64,000 bases of DNA from Gordonia spumicola (lineage in GTDB: Bacteria; Actinomycetota; Actinomycetes; Mycobacteriales; Mycobacteriaceae). How positions within the stretch are numbered: the first letter of the stretch is position 1; each line of letters starts with the position of its first letter. Shown here in pieces: positions 1-7,502 of the stretch. The position numbers and the translations under genes were made by a program. The notes under the pieces were generated by a model. It was not told where the DNA came from. It was given only the letters and a program-made list of their open reading frames with translations, and did no database searches. The stretch lies in the NCBI RefSeq assembly GCF_009932475.1, contig NZ_BJOV01000005.1, positions 1,426,001 through 1,490,000 of the forward strand, given 5' to 3'.

Positions 1-79
1 CGCCGCTCGGCACGCCGAGCATGTCGGCGAGGTCGTCGACGATCTGGTCGCGAGTGAGGACGGTCCGTCCTGTTGTCAT
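1..79 (-). CDS. Aryl carrier protein (N-terminal part, cut by window edge)
   Basis: Only the first 26 codons are inside the window; the rest lies to the left. The visible peptide starts MTTGRTVLTRDQIVDDLAD and continues into MLGVPSG, which looks like helix 1 of a phosphopantetheine carrier domain. The ATG lies 8 bases after the stop of the DHB-AMP ligase on the same strand, with an AAAGG-like ribosome site upstream, so the two are one operon. The isochorismatase of this cluster has no carrier domain, so a free-standing aryl carrier that receives 2,3-dihydroxybenzoate is the expected missing part. The assignment rests on context and a short N-terminus; the serine that carries the cofactor is outside the window. 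Confidence 0.55.
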   Translation of the reverse strand, partial: MTTGRTVLTRDQIVDDLADMLGVPSG

Positions 80-87
80 CTGTCGTT

Positions 88-1689
88 TCACCTTTTCTCC
101 GCCGCGGCGGTCTGTGCTGTGAGGAGCTCACGCAGCCGCTTTCGGCTCACCTTGCCCACTCCGGTCTCCGGGAACGCGTCGACGACCGACACGATGTCGG
201 GGAGCTTCCATTCGGCCAGCCCCCGCGACCGCGCGAACGCGCGCAGTTCCGGCAGTTTCGGCGGGGCGTCGGGAGCGGCGGCGATCACGTACGCACACGT
301 CCGCTCCCCGAGGTAGGCGTCGTCGACGGCCACGACGATCACGTCGCGCACACCGTCGTGGCCCAACAGATGCTCTTCGAGCTGTTCGGCCGACACCTTC
401 TCCCCGCCCCTGTTGATGCGGTCGCCACCGCGTCCGCGGACGATCAGGTCCCCACGATCGGTGATCTCGACCACGTCGCCGGTGCGGTACCAACCGTCGT
501 CGGCGAAGGAGTCGGGCGACGCGCCACCCCAGTAGCCGCGAATCGTGTAGGGCCCCTGGACCTCGAGGAACCCTCGGCCGACCGACACGGGTTCACCGTC
601 CTCGTCGACCAGGCGGAGCTGATCGAGCGGCGACATCGGCCTGCCCTGGGTACTGGTGACGACGTCGATCGGATCGTCGAGCCGGGTGTAGCAGACGAGC
701 CCTTCGGCCATGCCGAAGACCTGCTGGAGCGTCACGCCCAGGGCCGGTCCGATGCGCCGGGCCAACTCGTCGGGACAGCGCGCCCCGCCGACCTGGATCG
801 TCTGGAGGCTGGAGACGTCGGCGGCGGATCCTCGTTCGGCGGTCTCGGTCCACAGCCGCGCGATGGGCGGAACCATGCCGACCATCGTCGCGCGATGGCG
901 CTCGACCAGCGGCCAGGCGACCGACGGTGCGGGCGAAGGCGACAGGACGACGGTTCCCCCGGCGTAGATCGCGCCGAGGATCCCCGGCGACGACATCGGG
1001 AAGTTGTGCGCGACCGGAAGGACGACGAGGTACACGGTGTCGGCGTCGACGCCGCAGACCTCGTTGCTCCGCCAGACGCTGTACAGGTAGTCGTCGTGCG
1101 TCCGCGGGATCAGCTTGGGGATGCCGGTGCTGCCGCCGGACAGCTGGAGGAAGGCGACGTCGGACGGATTCGACGGCGCGTGTGTCCGCGGTTCGGCCGC
1201 GATCTCGTCGAGTCGATCGATCGGGATGAGGTGTGCGATCGTGTCGACCCGATCGGCGACGGACTGCGCCAGCGCGGCGTGGTCGAAGCCCTGATGAACG
1301 CCGGGATGGACGATCGCCACGGCGTCGGCGGCGCGGGCGATGCCGACGAGTTCGGCCTCGCGGTGCGCCGGGAGCCCGAAGACCGGCAGCGCGCCGAGCC
1401 GGAAGAGCGCGAACACCGTCTCCACGAATGCGACGGTGTTCGGCATCTGGAGCACTACGCGCGCACCCGGCTCGATGCCGAGGTCGGCGAAGCCCGCGGC
1501 CAGACGTCCGACGCGATCGGCGAGTCGGCGGTAGGTCACGGTGCGGTCGGGATCGGCGACGGCGATGCGGTCGGCGAGGTCCGTGTCGTGCGCGCGGGCC
1601 ACGAGGACGTCGTCGAAGGTCTCTCCACGCCAGCAGCCGTGTGAGCGATATCGTTCAGCGAGTTCGGAGGGCCATCTGGTGAAGGTCAC
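88..1689 (-). CDS. dhbE: 2,3-dihydroxybenzoate-AMP ligase (DHB adenylation enzyme)
   Basis: Activates 2,3-dihydroxybenzoate with ATP and transfers it to an aryl carrier protein, the first loading step of catechol siderophore assembly; cytoplasmic. The 533-residue protein has the full adenylation-domain set: P-loop SGGSTGIPKLIPRTH at about 184-198, YRTGD at 401-405, and GVGKVSRK near 510-517 with the catalytic lysine. AHNFPMSSPG at about 227-236 is the aryl-acid pocket typical of EntE/DhbE/MbtA. The start is GTG at 1689: the peptide MTFTRWPSELAERY lines up with the N-termini of EntE/DhbE. No ribosome site precedes it and an iron box with an embedded -10 begins at the start codon, so the message is probably leaderless and repressed by iron. 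Confidence 0.95.
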   Translation of the reverse strand: MTFTRWPSELAERYRSHGCWRGETFDDVLVARAHDTDLADRIAVADPDRTVTYRRLADRVGRLAAGFADLGIEPGARVVLQMPNTVAFVETVFALFRLGALPVFGLPAHREAELVGIARAADAVAIVHPGVHQGFDHAALAQSVADRVDTIAHLIPIDRLDEIAAEPRTHAPSNPSDVAFLQLSGGSTGIPKLIPRTHDDYLYSVWRSNEVCGVDADTVYLVVLPVAHNFPMSSPGILGAIYAGGTVVLSPSPAPSVAWPLVERHRATMVGMVPPIARLWTETAERGSAADVSSLQTIQVGGARCPDELARRIGPALGVTLQQVFGMAEGLVCYTRLDDPIDVVTSTQGRPMSPLDQLRLVDEDGEPVSVGRGFLEVQGPYTIRGYWGGASPDSFADDGWYRTGDVVEITDRGDLIVRGRGGDRINRGGEKVSAEQLEEHLLGHDGVRDVIVVAVDDAYLGERTCAYVIAAAPDAPPKLPELRAFARSRGLAEWKLPDIVSVVDAFPETGVGKVSRKRLRELLTAQTAAAEKR

Positions 1690-1707
1690 AAGGTAAGGCT
1701 AGCCTAA
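1689..1707. promoter_or_regulatory. Iron box (IdeR/DmdR operator) inside a bidirectional leaderless promoter
   Basis: The 19 bases match 15 of 19 positions of the iron-box consensus TTAGGTTAGGCTAACCTAA. The box fills the 22-base gap between the divergent starts at 1689 (GTG, minus) and 1712 (ATG, plus). TAGCCT occurs at 1700-1705 on the plus strand and at 1701-1696 on the minus strand. Each copy is exactly 6 bases from the start codon it faces, the place of a -10 hexamer for a leaderless transcript. Iron-loaded IdeR bound here would cover both -10 elements. Confidence 0.85.
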
Positions 1708-1711
1708 TGGC

Positions 1712-2365
1712 ATGGCGATTCCATCGATCCCCCCGTACCGAATCCCCGTCGGCCCCTTCCCCGCCCGCGTCGACTGGGACCTCAACGCCGATCGCACGGC
1801 ACTCCTGATCCACGATATGCAGCAGTACTTCATCGACGCGTACCAGCGTGACCAGGAGCCCATGTCGACGGCACTGTCCAACATGGTGCGCATCCGCGAG
1901 GCCGCCGAGGCCGCCGATGTGCCGGTGATCTACACCGCCCAGCCCGGAGATCAGCACCCGGCCCGTCGCGGGATCCTCCGCGACTTCTGGGGTGCGGGCC
2001 TGGTGTCCGGGCGCGACGAGGAGATCGTGCCCGAACTCACACCGCGCGACGGCGACATCCAGGTGACCAAATGGCGTTACTCCGGCTTCGCGCGCACCGA
2101 CCTGCGTCAACTGCTGGCGCACCACGGGCGCGACCAGCTGATCGTCGTCGGCGTCTACGCCCACATGGGTTGCATGATCAGCGCCACCGACGCGTTCATG
2201 AGCGACGTCGCGCCCTTCTTCGCCGTCGACGCGATGGCCGACTTCAGTCGCGACGAGCACGAGATGGCCGCGACGTACATCGCCAAGCGGGCTGGGCTGG
2301 TCCTGACCACCGACGTCATCGTCGACGCCCTCCAGTCCACCCGGTCGCGCTCAATCTCGGCGTAG
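1712..2365 (+). CDS. Isochorismatase (EntB-type, without aryl carrier domain)
   Basis: Hydrolyses isochorismate to 2,3-dihydro-2,3-dihydroxybenzoate and pyruvate in DHB synthesis. The 217 residues cover only the isochorismatase domain; EntB/DhbB of about 285-310 residues carry a C-terminal carrier domain that is absent here. Key parts are visible: LLIHDMQQYF with the catalytic Asp at 35, TKWRYSGF with Lys at 120, and GVYAHMGCMISATDAF near 147-162, the EntB form of the active-site loop. The ATG at 1712 has no ribosome site and lies 6 bases after a TAGCCT -10, so a leaderless message is likely. The 3' end overlaps ligB on the other strand by 15 bases. Confidence 0.93.
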   Translation: MAIPSIPPYRIPVGPFPARVDWDLNADRTALLIHDMQQYFIDAYQRDQEPMSTALSNMVRIREAAEAADVPVIYTAQPGDQHPARRGILRDFWGAGLVSGRDEEIVPELTPRDGDIQVTKWRYSGFARTDLRQLLAHHGRDQLIVVGVYAHMGCMISATDAFMSDVAPFFAVDAMADFSRDEHEMAATYIAKRAGLVLTTDVIVDALQSTRSRSISA

Positions 2366-3877
2366 GGCGCGGAGGTCGGCGATCGTGTCGGCCTCCGTCG
2401 GCGGCTTCTCGTCGGCTCCGATCCGGTATCGCTTGACGCGCGCGAACCGCAACGCGATGCCTCCGGGGTATCGGCTCGACCGTTGAACACCGTCGACGGC
2501 GACCTCGACGACGACCTCCGGACGCAGGTGGAGGACGTGGCCGTCACGCCGGGTGGCGATCGTCGGGAAGTGGTCGGTCTGCCACGCGAGGATCCGGTCC
2601 GTGAGGCCCTTGAAGGTCTTGCCGACCATGACGAAGCCGCCGGGCTCGCCGACGTCCCCGTCGGGGTCGCGCGCGCCGAGATGGATGTTCGACAGCATGC
2701 CGGATCGTCGACCGGATCCCTCTTCGACGGCGAGGACCACGAGATCGTAGGTGTACACCGGCTTCACCTTGACCCACGCCGCTCCCCTGCGGCCCGCGGC
2801 GTACGTCGAGTCGAGCGACTTCACCACGACTCCCTCGTGCCCCGCGGCGAGCGCATCGTCGAGCACCCGCTGCGCGCCGTCGGCGTCGCCGTCCGACAGT
2901 TCGGATCCGCCGATCACGTGCTCGCCGACGGTCGCCGCGAGCACCGTCCGGCGGACGCGGAGCGGCTCGTCGATCAACGACCGTCCCTCGCCGTACAGGA
3001 TGTCGAAGAACCACACGTGCAGCGGCGACGCTCCGTCGCGGCCGAGACTGCTCATGGTGTCCTGGAACGGTCGGGCGGCGCCCGATTCGTCGAGCGCGAG
3101 CGTCTCGCCGTCGAGGACGAGGTCGCCGCCGGGGAACGACTCGACGACGGCCACCACGTCCGGCACCCGGGCGGTGATGTCGGCGAGGCTCCGGGTGTAG
3201 GCGGTGACCGTCCCGCCCACCCGGTGGACCTGCAGTCGTGCGCCGTCGAGCTTGTACTCGACGGACGCCGCCCCGGATGTCGCCATCGCCTCGGCCGCAG
3301 TCGGCGCGGCGCCCGCGAGCATCGGCGCAGCCGGTACGCCCGGTGTGAGGTCGACGGCGGTCAAGTCGTCGCCACGCAGGGCGGATCCGATCGTCGCGCC
3401 GATGTCGCCGGTCAGCATCGCCGCACGCCGCACGAGCGACGTCGGCAGGCGCAGGGCGAGGGCCGCGGCGTCGACGAGCACGCCCTCGAGCGCCCCGGTC
3501 CGCATCTCACCGGTCATGACCCTGATCAGGTGATCCTGTTCGGCGGCATCCGCCCTGCTCAGAAGCCCGTCGAGGATGGCGACTCGCACCGCGGCCGATC
3601 CCGTTCCGCTCGCCGACGCGAGCGCGGTGAAGGCCTCGTCGACGTCCCGCACGGTCAGCCGCGCCGCGGACGCCGCCTCCGGTCTGCGCTCGATCAACGT
3701 GCGCCAGCCGACGCCGAGCCTGCCTTGGCGCGGTCTGCCGAGAATCAGGCCGGTCACCGCGGGAGCGTCATCGGGCTCCACGCGTGCGATGAGGTCGGCG
3801 AGCGCCCGCGCCTTCGCCGTGCGCGAACGCGTCGCGGCGACGTCGGCGGCCGCGGCGACGACCTCCTGCAGCATCAT
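2351..3877 (-). CDS. ligB: ATP-dependent DNA ligase LigB
   Basis: Seals nicks in duplex DNA using ATP. The 508-residue protein follows the mycobacterial LigB plan: an N-terminal alpha-helical domain (about 1-190), the nucleotidyltransferase domain with motif I YKLDGARLQVH (nucleophile Lys about 209), then the OB domain with KVKPVYTYDLVVLAVEEG and the C-terminal VQRSSRYPGGIALRFARVKRYR. The reading frame is open further upstream, but homologues begin at this MLQEV-like point, and ATG 3877 overlaps the stop of the upstream secreted-protein gene by 4 bases (ATGA), so translation is probably coupled. LigB is a secondary ligase beside the NAD-dependent LigA; the coupling to two secreted proteins is unusual. 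Confidence 0.92.
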   Translation of the reverse strand: MMLQEVVAAAADVAATRSRTAKARALADLIARVEPDDAPAVTGLILGRPRQGRLGVGWRTLIERRPEAASAARLTVRDVDEAFTALASASGTGSAAVRVAILDGLLSRADAAEQDHLIRVMTGEMRTGALEGVLVDAAALALRLPTSLVRRAAMLTGDIGATIGSALRGDDLTAVDLTPGVPAAPMLAGAAPTAAEAMATSGAASVEYKLDGARLQVHRVGGTVTAYTRSLADITARVPDVVAVVESFPGGDLVLDGETLALDESGAARPFQDTMSSLGRDGASPLHVWFFDILYGEGRSLIDEPLRVRRTVLAATVGEHVIGGSELSDGDADGAQRVLDDALAAGHEGVVVKSLDSTYAAGRRGAAWVKVKPVYTYDLVVLAVEEGSGRRSGMLSNIHLGARDPDGDVGEPGGFVMVGKTFKGLTDRILAWQTDHFPTIATRRDGHVLHLRPEVVVEVAVDGVQRSSRYPGGIALRFARVKRYRIGADEKPPTEADTIADLRALRRD

Positions 3878-4479
3878 CCCTTGGTGAAGGCGATGGTCCC
3901 GCCGCCGCTCGGCGGCTTCTGGGCGGTGCCCCTCCCGAGGAAGTCGCGACCGATCCACACGGTCGGCGTCAGGCGGCGGTATTCGTGCGTGCTCACCATC
4001 AGACCGCCGTAGTCGCGGGTGAAGTCGGCCGTCCACACGGGTTTGCGGTCGTCGAACGACCGCGGTGCGTAGACGACGGGACCGCCCGCGTCCGGTCCGG
4101 TGATGTAGTTCTTGTACACCCACGGCTGACCCTGCGGCCCCGTGGCGAAGGTGAGTCCGTCGCCGAGCTTGGACTGCAGGGTGGTGAACGTCTTCGAGTA
4201 CTGGTAGTCGTCGACGCCGTCATCGCCGGTCTGTGCGGGCAGCAGGTAGAGGCGGTACCGGCCGACCGGCGGCAGTTCGCCGAGCGGCGCGGCGCGGAAC
4301 CGGTCGAGGATCTGTTGACTCGTGCAGTGGTTCATCAGGCTGTCGATCGTCGTCGCGGCGCTGCGGTCGTCGATGACGCACCGTCCGTCGGGAGCGCCGG
4401 GCGCGGCGGATGCGACGGCCGTCGGCGCGAGAGCGACGCCGATCGCTGCGGCCAACGCGAGAATCGTCTTCGTGGTCAT
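3874..4479 (-). CDS. Secreted protein of unknown function (201 aa)
   Basis: Not recognised. The N-terminus MTTKTILALAAAIGVALAP followed by TAVASAAPGA is a clear Sec signal peptide with a likely cut after ASA/AP (about residue 26). The mature part of about 175 residues has two early cysteines (CVIDD at 34 and HCTSQ at 52) that could form a disulfide, then a Tyr/Trp-rich region (GRYRLYLLPAQTGDDG, QGQPWVYKNYITGP, TPTVWIGRDFLG). No catalytic motif is evident. The ATG at 4479 overlaps the stop of the upstream secreted-protein gene by 4 bases and its own stop overlaps the ligB start by 4 bases, so the three genes form a tightly coupled unit. The pair may act together outside the membrane; this is inference. 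Confidence 0.8.
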   Translation of the reverse strand: MTTKTILALAAAIGVALAPTAVASAAPGAPDGRCVIDDRSAATTIDSLMNHCTSQQILDRFRAAPLGELPPVGRYRLYLLPAQTGDDGVDDYQYSKTFTTLQSKLGDGLTFATGPQGQPWVYKNYITGPDAGGPVVYAPRSFDDRKPVWTADFTRDYGGLMVSTHEYRRLTPTVWIGRDFLGRGTAQKPPSGGGTIAFTKG

Positions 4480-5723
4480 TTCACTGTCACCTTGGTCTGG
4501 TCGAGGATGCTCGTCGCGAGCGGTCCGAGGTTGAAGAGGACTCGGTGCTCTTGCAGCTGACGACTGTACGGGGTGCGCATGTACGCGGCGAGTGCGTCCC
4601 AGTTGTGATCGACCTGCCACGCGTACTTCGGCAGCAGTTCGGCGTTGATGTACTCCCAGCGCGCGTCGAACACCGACCAGTTCCACGACGGAAGAGGCGT
4701 CGTGAGGCGGACGGTCCGCCCGCCGACGACGGCGGTCGCCTCGATCGGCCGGTAGGCGCGCATCGGGCGCACGCCCGCCACCGACGGCGAACCGACGATT
4801 GTCGAGGCGTAGGTGAGGGCCTCGCCGACGGGCGCGCGGTACGCCCGCGTCTGGTCCCACTGACGGGCGATGACAGTCTCCTGTTCGCGCCGCAGGAGCC
4901 GTCCGTTGCCCGCGGACACCCGGTCCGAGTCGCCCGATGCGATGTCGACGAACGCGTCCAGCACGTCGGCCGGGTACAGACCGGTCGCGACGAGCTCGCG
5001 GACCGCATCGAGCCCGCCTACGACGTACGCGGTGTGGAGCGGCATGAGGTCGCCGAAGATGTTCTTCTGCATCACCAGGATCTGACCGATCACCGCGTCG
5101 ATGTCGGCCGGTGTGATGGTCTTGCCGACCTCGGCGAGCGCACGCACCCCGTCGGGCAGTTCGGCGACGAGCCGGTCGCCGCCCGCGTCCGACGCACGCC
5201 GGACGATCTCGGCCATCACGGGCTGGAGTCGACTGATCTCGAAGATCTGCCCGCCGAGTTCGAGGTCGAGCAGTCCGCCGCCGAAGTCGGCTCCGACCTG
5301 ACCAGCCATGCCTGCCCACCGGAGCTCACGGTGAGCGAGCTGCAGGTCTTCGTAGTAGCGGTATGAGCGTTCCAGGTTCGTGAGGTTCGCGGTCGCGCCC
5401 GCTCGCGGATTCCACCGCTGCAGGTCGATGCCGGCCTTCTCGGTGGTCCGTTCCAGCCAGTAGGTGTACAGCAACGCGCCGTAGCGAGAAGGGTCCAGCT
5501 TTTCCGACCGCGCCTGCGCGAGCAGCGGCGCGATATCTGAACTCCGTTGCGGCAGGTCCGGATTCGGCGCACCCGGCCCGCGGGACGCATCTCGGTTCGG
5601 CAGCCCGGCGTCGAGATGGGACGCGAGCCCGTTCGCCGCGGGAGCCGCGTCGACCTGAGCCGCGGGCGCTGCCGCCACCGACAGGACCGCCGCCACCATC
5701 ACCGCTGTGATCGTCCGTTTCAC
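4476..5723 (-). CDS. Secreted protein of unknown function (415 aa)
   Basis: Not recognised. The start is GTG 5723, preceded by GAGGAT at a good distance, giving MKRTITAVMVAAVLSVAAAP, a Sec signal peptide with a likely cut near AQVDAAPAA. The mature part is mostly helical with aromatic-rich stretches: YGALLYTYWLERTTEKAG, LERSYRYYEDLQLAHREL, RWAGMAGQVGADFGGG, ITPADIDAVIGQILVMQKN. No cysteines or enzyme motifs stand out. It is the first gene of the 415-aa/201-aa/ligB unit, each joined to the next by an ATGA overlap. Longer upstream readings in this frame lack signal-peptide logic and were rejected. Confidence 0.8.
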   Translation of the reverse strand: MKRTITAVMVAAVLSVAAAPAAQVDAAPAANGLASHLDAGLPNRDASRGPGAPNPDLPQRSSDIAPLLAQARSEKLDPSRYGALLYTYWLERTTEKAGIDLQRWNPRAGATANLTNLERSYRYYEDLQLAHRELRWAGMAGQVGADFGGGLLDLELGGQIFEISRLQPVMAEIVRRASDAGGDRLVAELPDGVRALAEVGKTITPADIDAVIGQILVMQKNIFGDLMPLHTAYVVGGLDAVRELVATGLYPADVLDAFVDIASGDSDRVSAGNGRLLRREQETVIARQWDQTRAYRAPVGEALTYASTIVGSPSVAGVRPMRAYRPIEATAVVGGRTVRLTTPLPSWNWSVFDARWEYINAELLPKYAWQVDHNWDALAAYMRTPYSRQLQEHRVLFNLGPLATSILDQTKVTVK

Positions 5724-5849
5724 TTCATCCTCGATCGTGTCGTCGTCAGGCGCCGCGAGGGCCCTCGTGCGGCGGTAAGCGTACGTCAGTCGGCGGCGCG
5801 CGACCCCACCCGTGCACGGATCGTGCGCCCGATCGGCGATGATGGAGGG

Positions 5850-6752
5850 ATGACGACACGGACGGGCACGGCCACCGGCGGCGACGTCGATCTCTTCTAC
5901 GACGAGTGCGGCGACCCCGACGACCCGACGGTGCTGCTGATCATGGGTCTCGGCGCGCAGATGGTGTTCTGGCGCACCGAGTTCTGCGAGAAGATCGCGG
6001 CGCGGGGCTATCGCGTGGTCCGCTTCGACAATCGGGACGCGGGATTGTCCGGGAAGCTCGACGGGACCCGGGTGGGCGGACCGCCGTTGCCGGTCAAGCT
6101 CCTGCAGTTCTTCGTCGGACGGCCCAGCTCCGGTTCGCCGTACCTCTTGACCGACATGGCGGACGACGCCGCACGAGTGCTCGATCATCTCGGCGTCGAC
6201 CGTGCGCACATCGTCGGCGCGTCACTCGGCGGGATGGTCGCGCAGGTGCTCGCGGCCGAACACGCCGACCGCACACTGTCGGCGACGGTCGTCATGTCGA
6301 GCAACAACCGCCCGTTCCTGCCGCCGCCGGGGGTCCGTCAGATCGCGGCCCTGTTGTCCAAGCCGACGGGCACCGACCGCGAGGACATCATCGCGTCCAC
6401 CGCAACCCGCGCGGGCGTCATCGGCAGCCCGGTGTTCCCGAAGCCGTTGGAGGAGGCCGTCGCCCATGCGACCGAGTACTTCGACCGCTGCTACTACCCC
6501 GCCGGTTTCGTTCGTCAGTTCGCGGCGATCCTCGGGACCGGCCGACTCGACGGCTACGACCGCCGGATCACCGCGCGGACGTTGGTGCTGCACGGCACAC
6601 ACGACAAGTTGATGCGCCCCTCCGGTGGCCGCGCCGTCGCCGCAGCCGTCCCGGGCGCCCGCCTGCAGATGGTCGACGGCATGGCGCACGACCTCCCGGT
6701 GCCGTTGTGGGACGAGATCGTCGCCGCCCTCGTCGACCATTTCGCGGCCTGA
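5850..6752 (+). CDS. Alpha/beta-fold hydrolase
   Basis: A 300-residue alpha/beta hydrolase of the esterase/haloperoxidase type. Visible elements are the oxyanion region LLIMGLGAQ, the DNRDAG motif after strand 4 (about 60-64), the nucleophile elbow GASLGG with Ser125, an Asp in VLHGTHDK (252) and the catalytic His in GMAHDLP (280). No signal peptide. A GGAGG lies directly before ATG 5850. It ends 20 bases before the iron box of the DHB dehydrogenase, so it sits inside the siderophore block. Related hydrolases in such clusters sometimes cut siderophore esters, but this sequence looks like the general family and the substrate cannot be read. Confidence 0.85.
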   Translation: MTTRTGTATGGDVDLFYDECGDPDDPTVLLIMGLGAQMVFWRTEFCEKIAARGYRVVRFDNRDAGLSGKLDGTRVGGPPLPVKLLQFFVGRPSSGSPYLLTDMADDAARVLDHLGVDRAHIVGASLGGMVAQVLAAEHADRTLSATVVMSSNNRPFLPPPGVRQIAALLSKPTGTDREDIIASTATRAGVIGSPVFPKPLEEAVAHATEYFDRCYYPAGFVRQFAAILGTGRLDGYDRRITARTLVLHGTHDKLMRPSGGRAVAAAVPGARLQMVDGMAHDLPVPLWDEIVAALVDHFAA

Positions 6753-6772
6753 CCCAACCCACTCATCAAACA

Positions 6773-6791
6773 TTAGGCTAGGCTCACCTAT
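6773..6791 (+). promoter_or_regulatory. Iron box upstream of the DHB dehydrogenase
   Basis: Matches 16 of 19 positions of the consensus TTAGGTTAGGCTAACCTAA. It ends at the base before the GTG start at 6792. TAGGCT at 6779-6784 inside the box is a -10 hexamer 7 bases from the start codon, so the gene is probably leaderless and the repressor would sit on its promoter. Confidence 0.85.
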
Positions 6792-7502
6792 GTGAGCAGA
6801 AACGTCGTCGTCACCGGAGCCACAGGAGGAATCGGGGCCGCGTGCGTCGATGTCCTCTCCGATCGAGGATGGACGGTGATCGGACTCGACGTCGCCGAGA
6901 CCGAGTCGTCGTGGGCATGCGATGTGACATCCCTCATGGAGGTGCGCCGAGCCGCCGAGCGCGTGGCGGGCCTCGGCGGATGTTCGGCGCTCGTCAACGT
7001 CGCGGGCGTGCTGCGGCCCGCACCGATCGCCGACGTGTCACCCGACGACATGCGAGCGATGATCGACGTGAACCTGCTCGGCGTCCTGCACTCGATGCAG
7101 GCGTTCGCGGGGCAACTCGTCGCGAGCTCGGGATCGGTCGTCACGGTCGCCTCCAATGCGGCGGGAACGCCGCGCACCGCGCTCGGCGCATACGGCGCGA
7201 CGAAGGCCGCGGCCACCATGCTGACGAAGTCGTTCGCACTGGAGAACGCGGCGGCGGGCGTGCGCGGAAACATCGTCCAACCCGGGTCGACCCGCACCCC
7301 GATGCTCGAGGGACTGTGGTCGTCCCCGGACGACGAGCGGGCCACCCTGGTCGGCGATCTCGCCGCCCACCGCCTCGGCATCCCACTCGGCCGGGTCGCG
7401 GAGCCCGCGGACGTCGCCGCCACCGTCGCCTTCCTGCTCAGCGACGACGCCCGCCACATCACCCTTCAAGAGATTCACGTCGACGGAGGTGCGACGCTGT
7501 GA
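6792..7502 (+). CDS. entA: 2,3-dihydro-2,3-dihydroxybenzoate dehydrogenase
   Basis: Oxidises 2,3-dihydro-2,3-dihydroxybenzoate to 2,3-dihydroxybenzoate with NAD+, the last step of DHB synthesis. This 236-residue short-chain dehydrogenase has TGATGGIG at 8-15, the Asp of GLDV for NAD binding, NVAG near 69-72, and catalytic Ser121, Tyr134 and Lys138 (YGATK). The C-terminus ITLQEIHVDGGATL is close to that of EntA. The GTG start has no ribosome site and directly follows an iron box with an embedded -10. The stop overlaps the start of the isochorismate synthase gene (GTGA), so the two are translated together. Confidence 0.93.
   Translation: MSRNVVVTGATGGIGAACVDVLSDRGWTVIGLDVAETESSWACDVTSLMEVRRAAERVAGLGGCSALVNVAGVLRPAPIADVSPDDMRAMIDVNLLGVLHSMQAFAGQLVASSGSVVTVASNAAGTPRTALGAYGATKAAATMLTKSFALENAAAGVRGNIVQPGSTRTPMLEGLWSSPDDERATLVGDLAAHRLGIPLGRVAEPADVAATVAFLLSDDARHITLQEIHVDGGATL

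Noticed and set aside
73..1644. A 523-codon open frame opposite the DHB-AMP ligase
   Set aside because: Shadow of a clear adenylation enzyme; no motif or ribosome site.
5751..5777. A GC-rich partial hairpin (CGCCGC ... GCGGCG) upstream of the 415-aa secreted gene
   Set aside because: The stem is interrupted by bulges and such GC runs arise easily by chance in this genome; no role can be supported.
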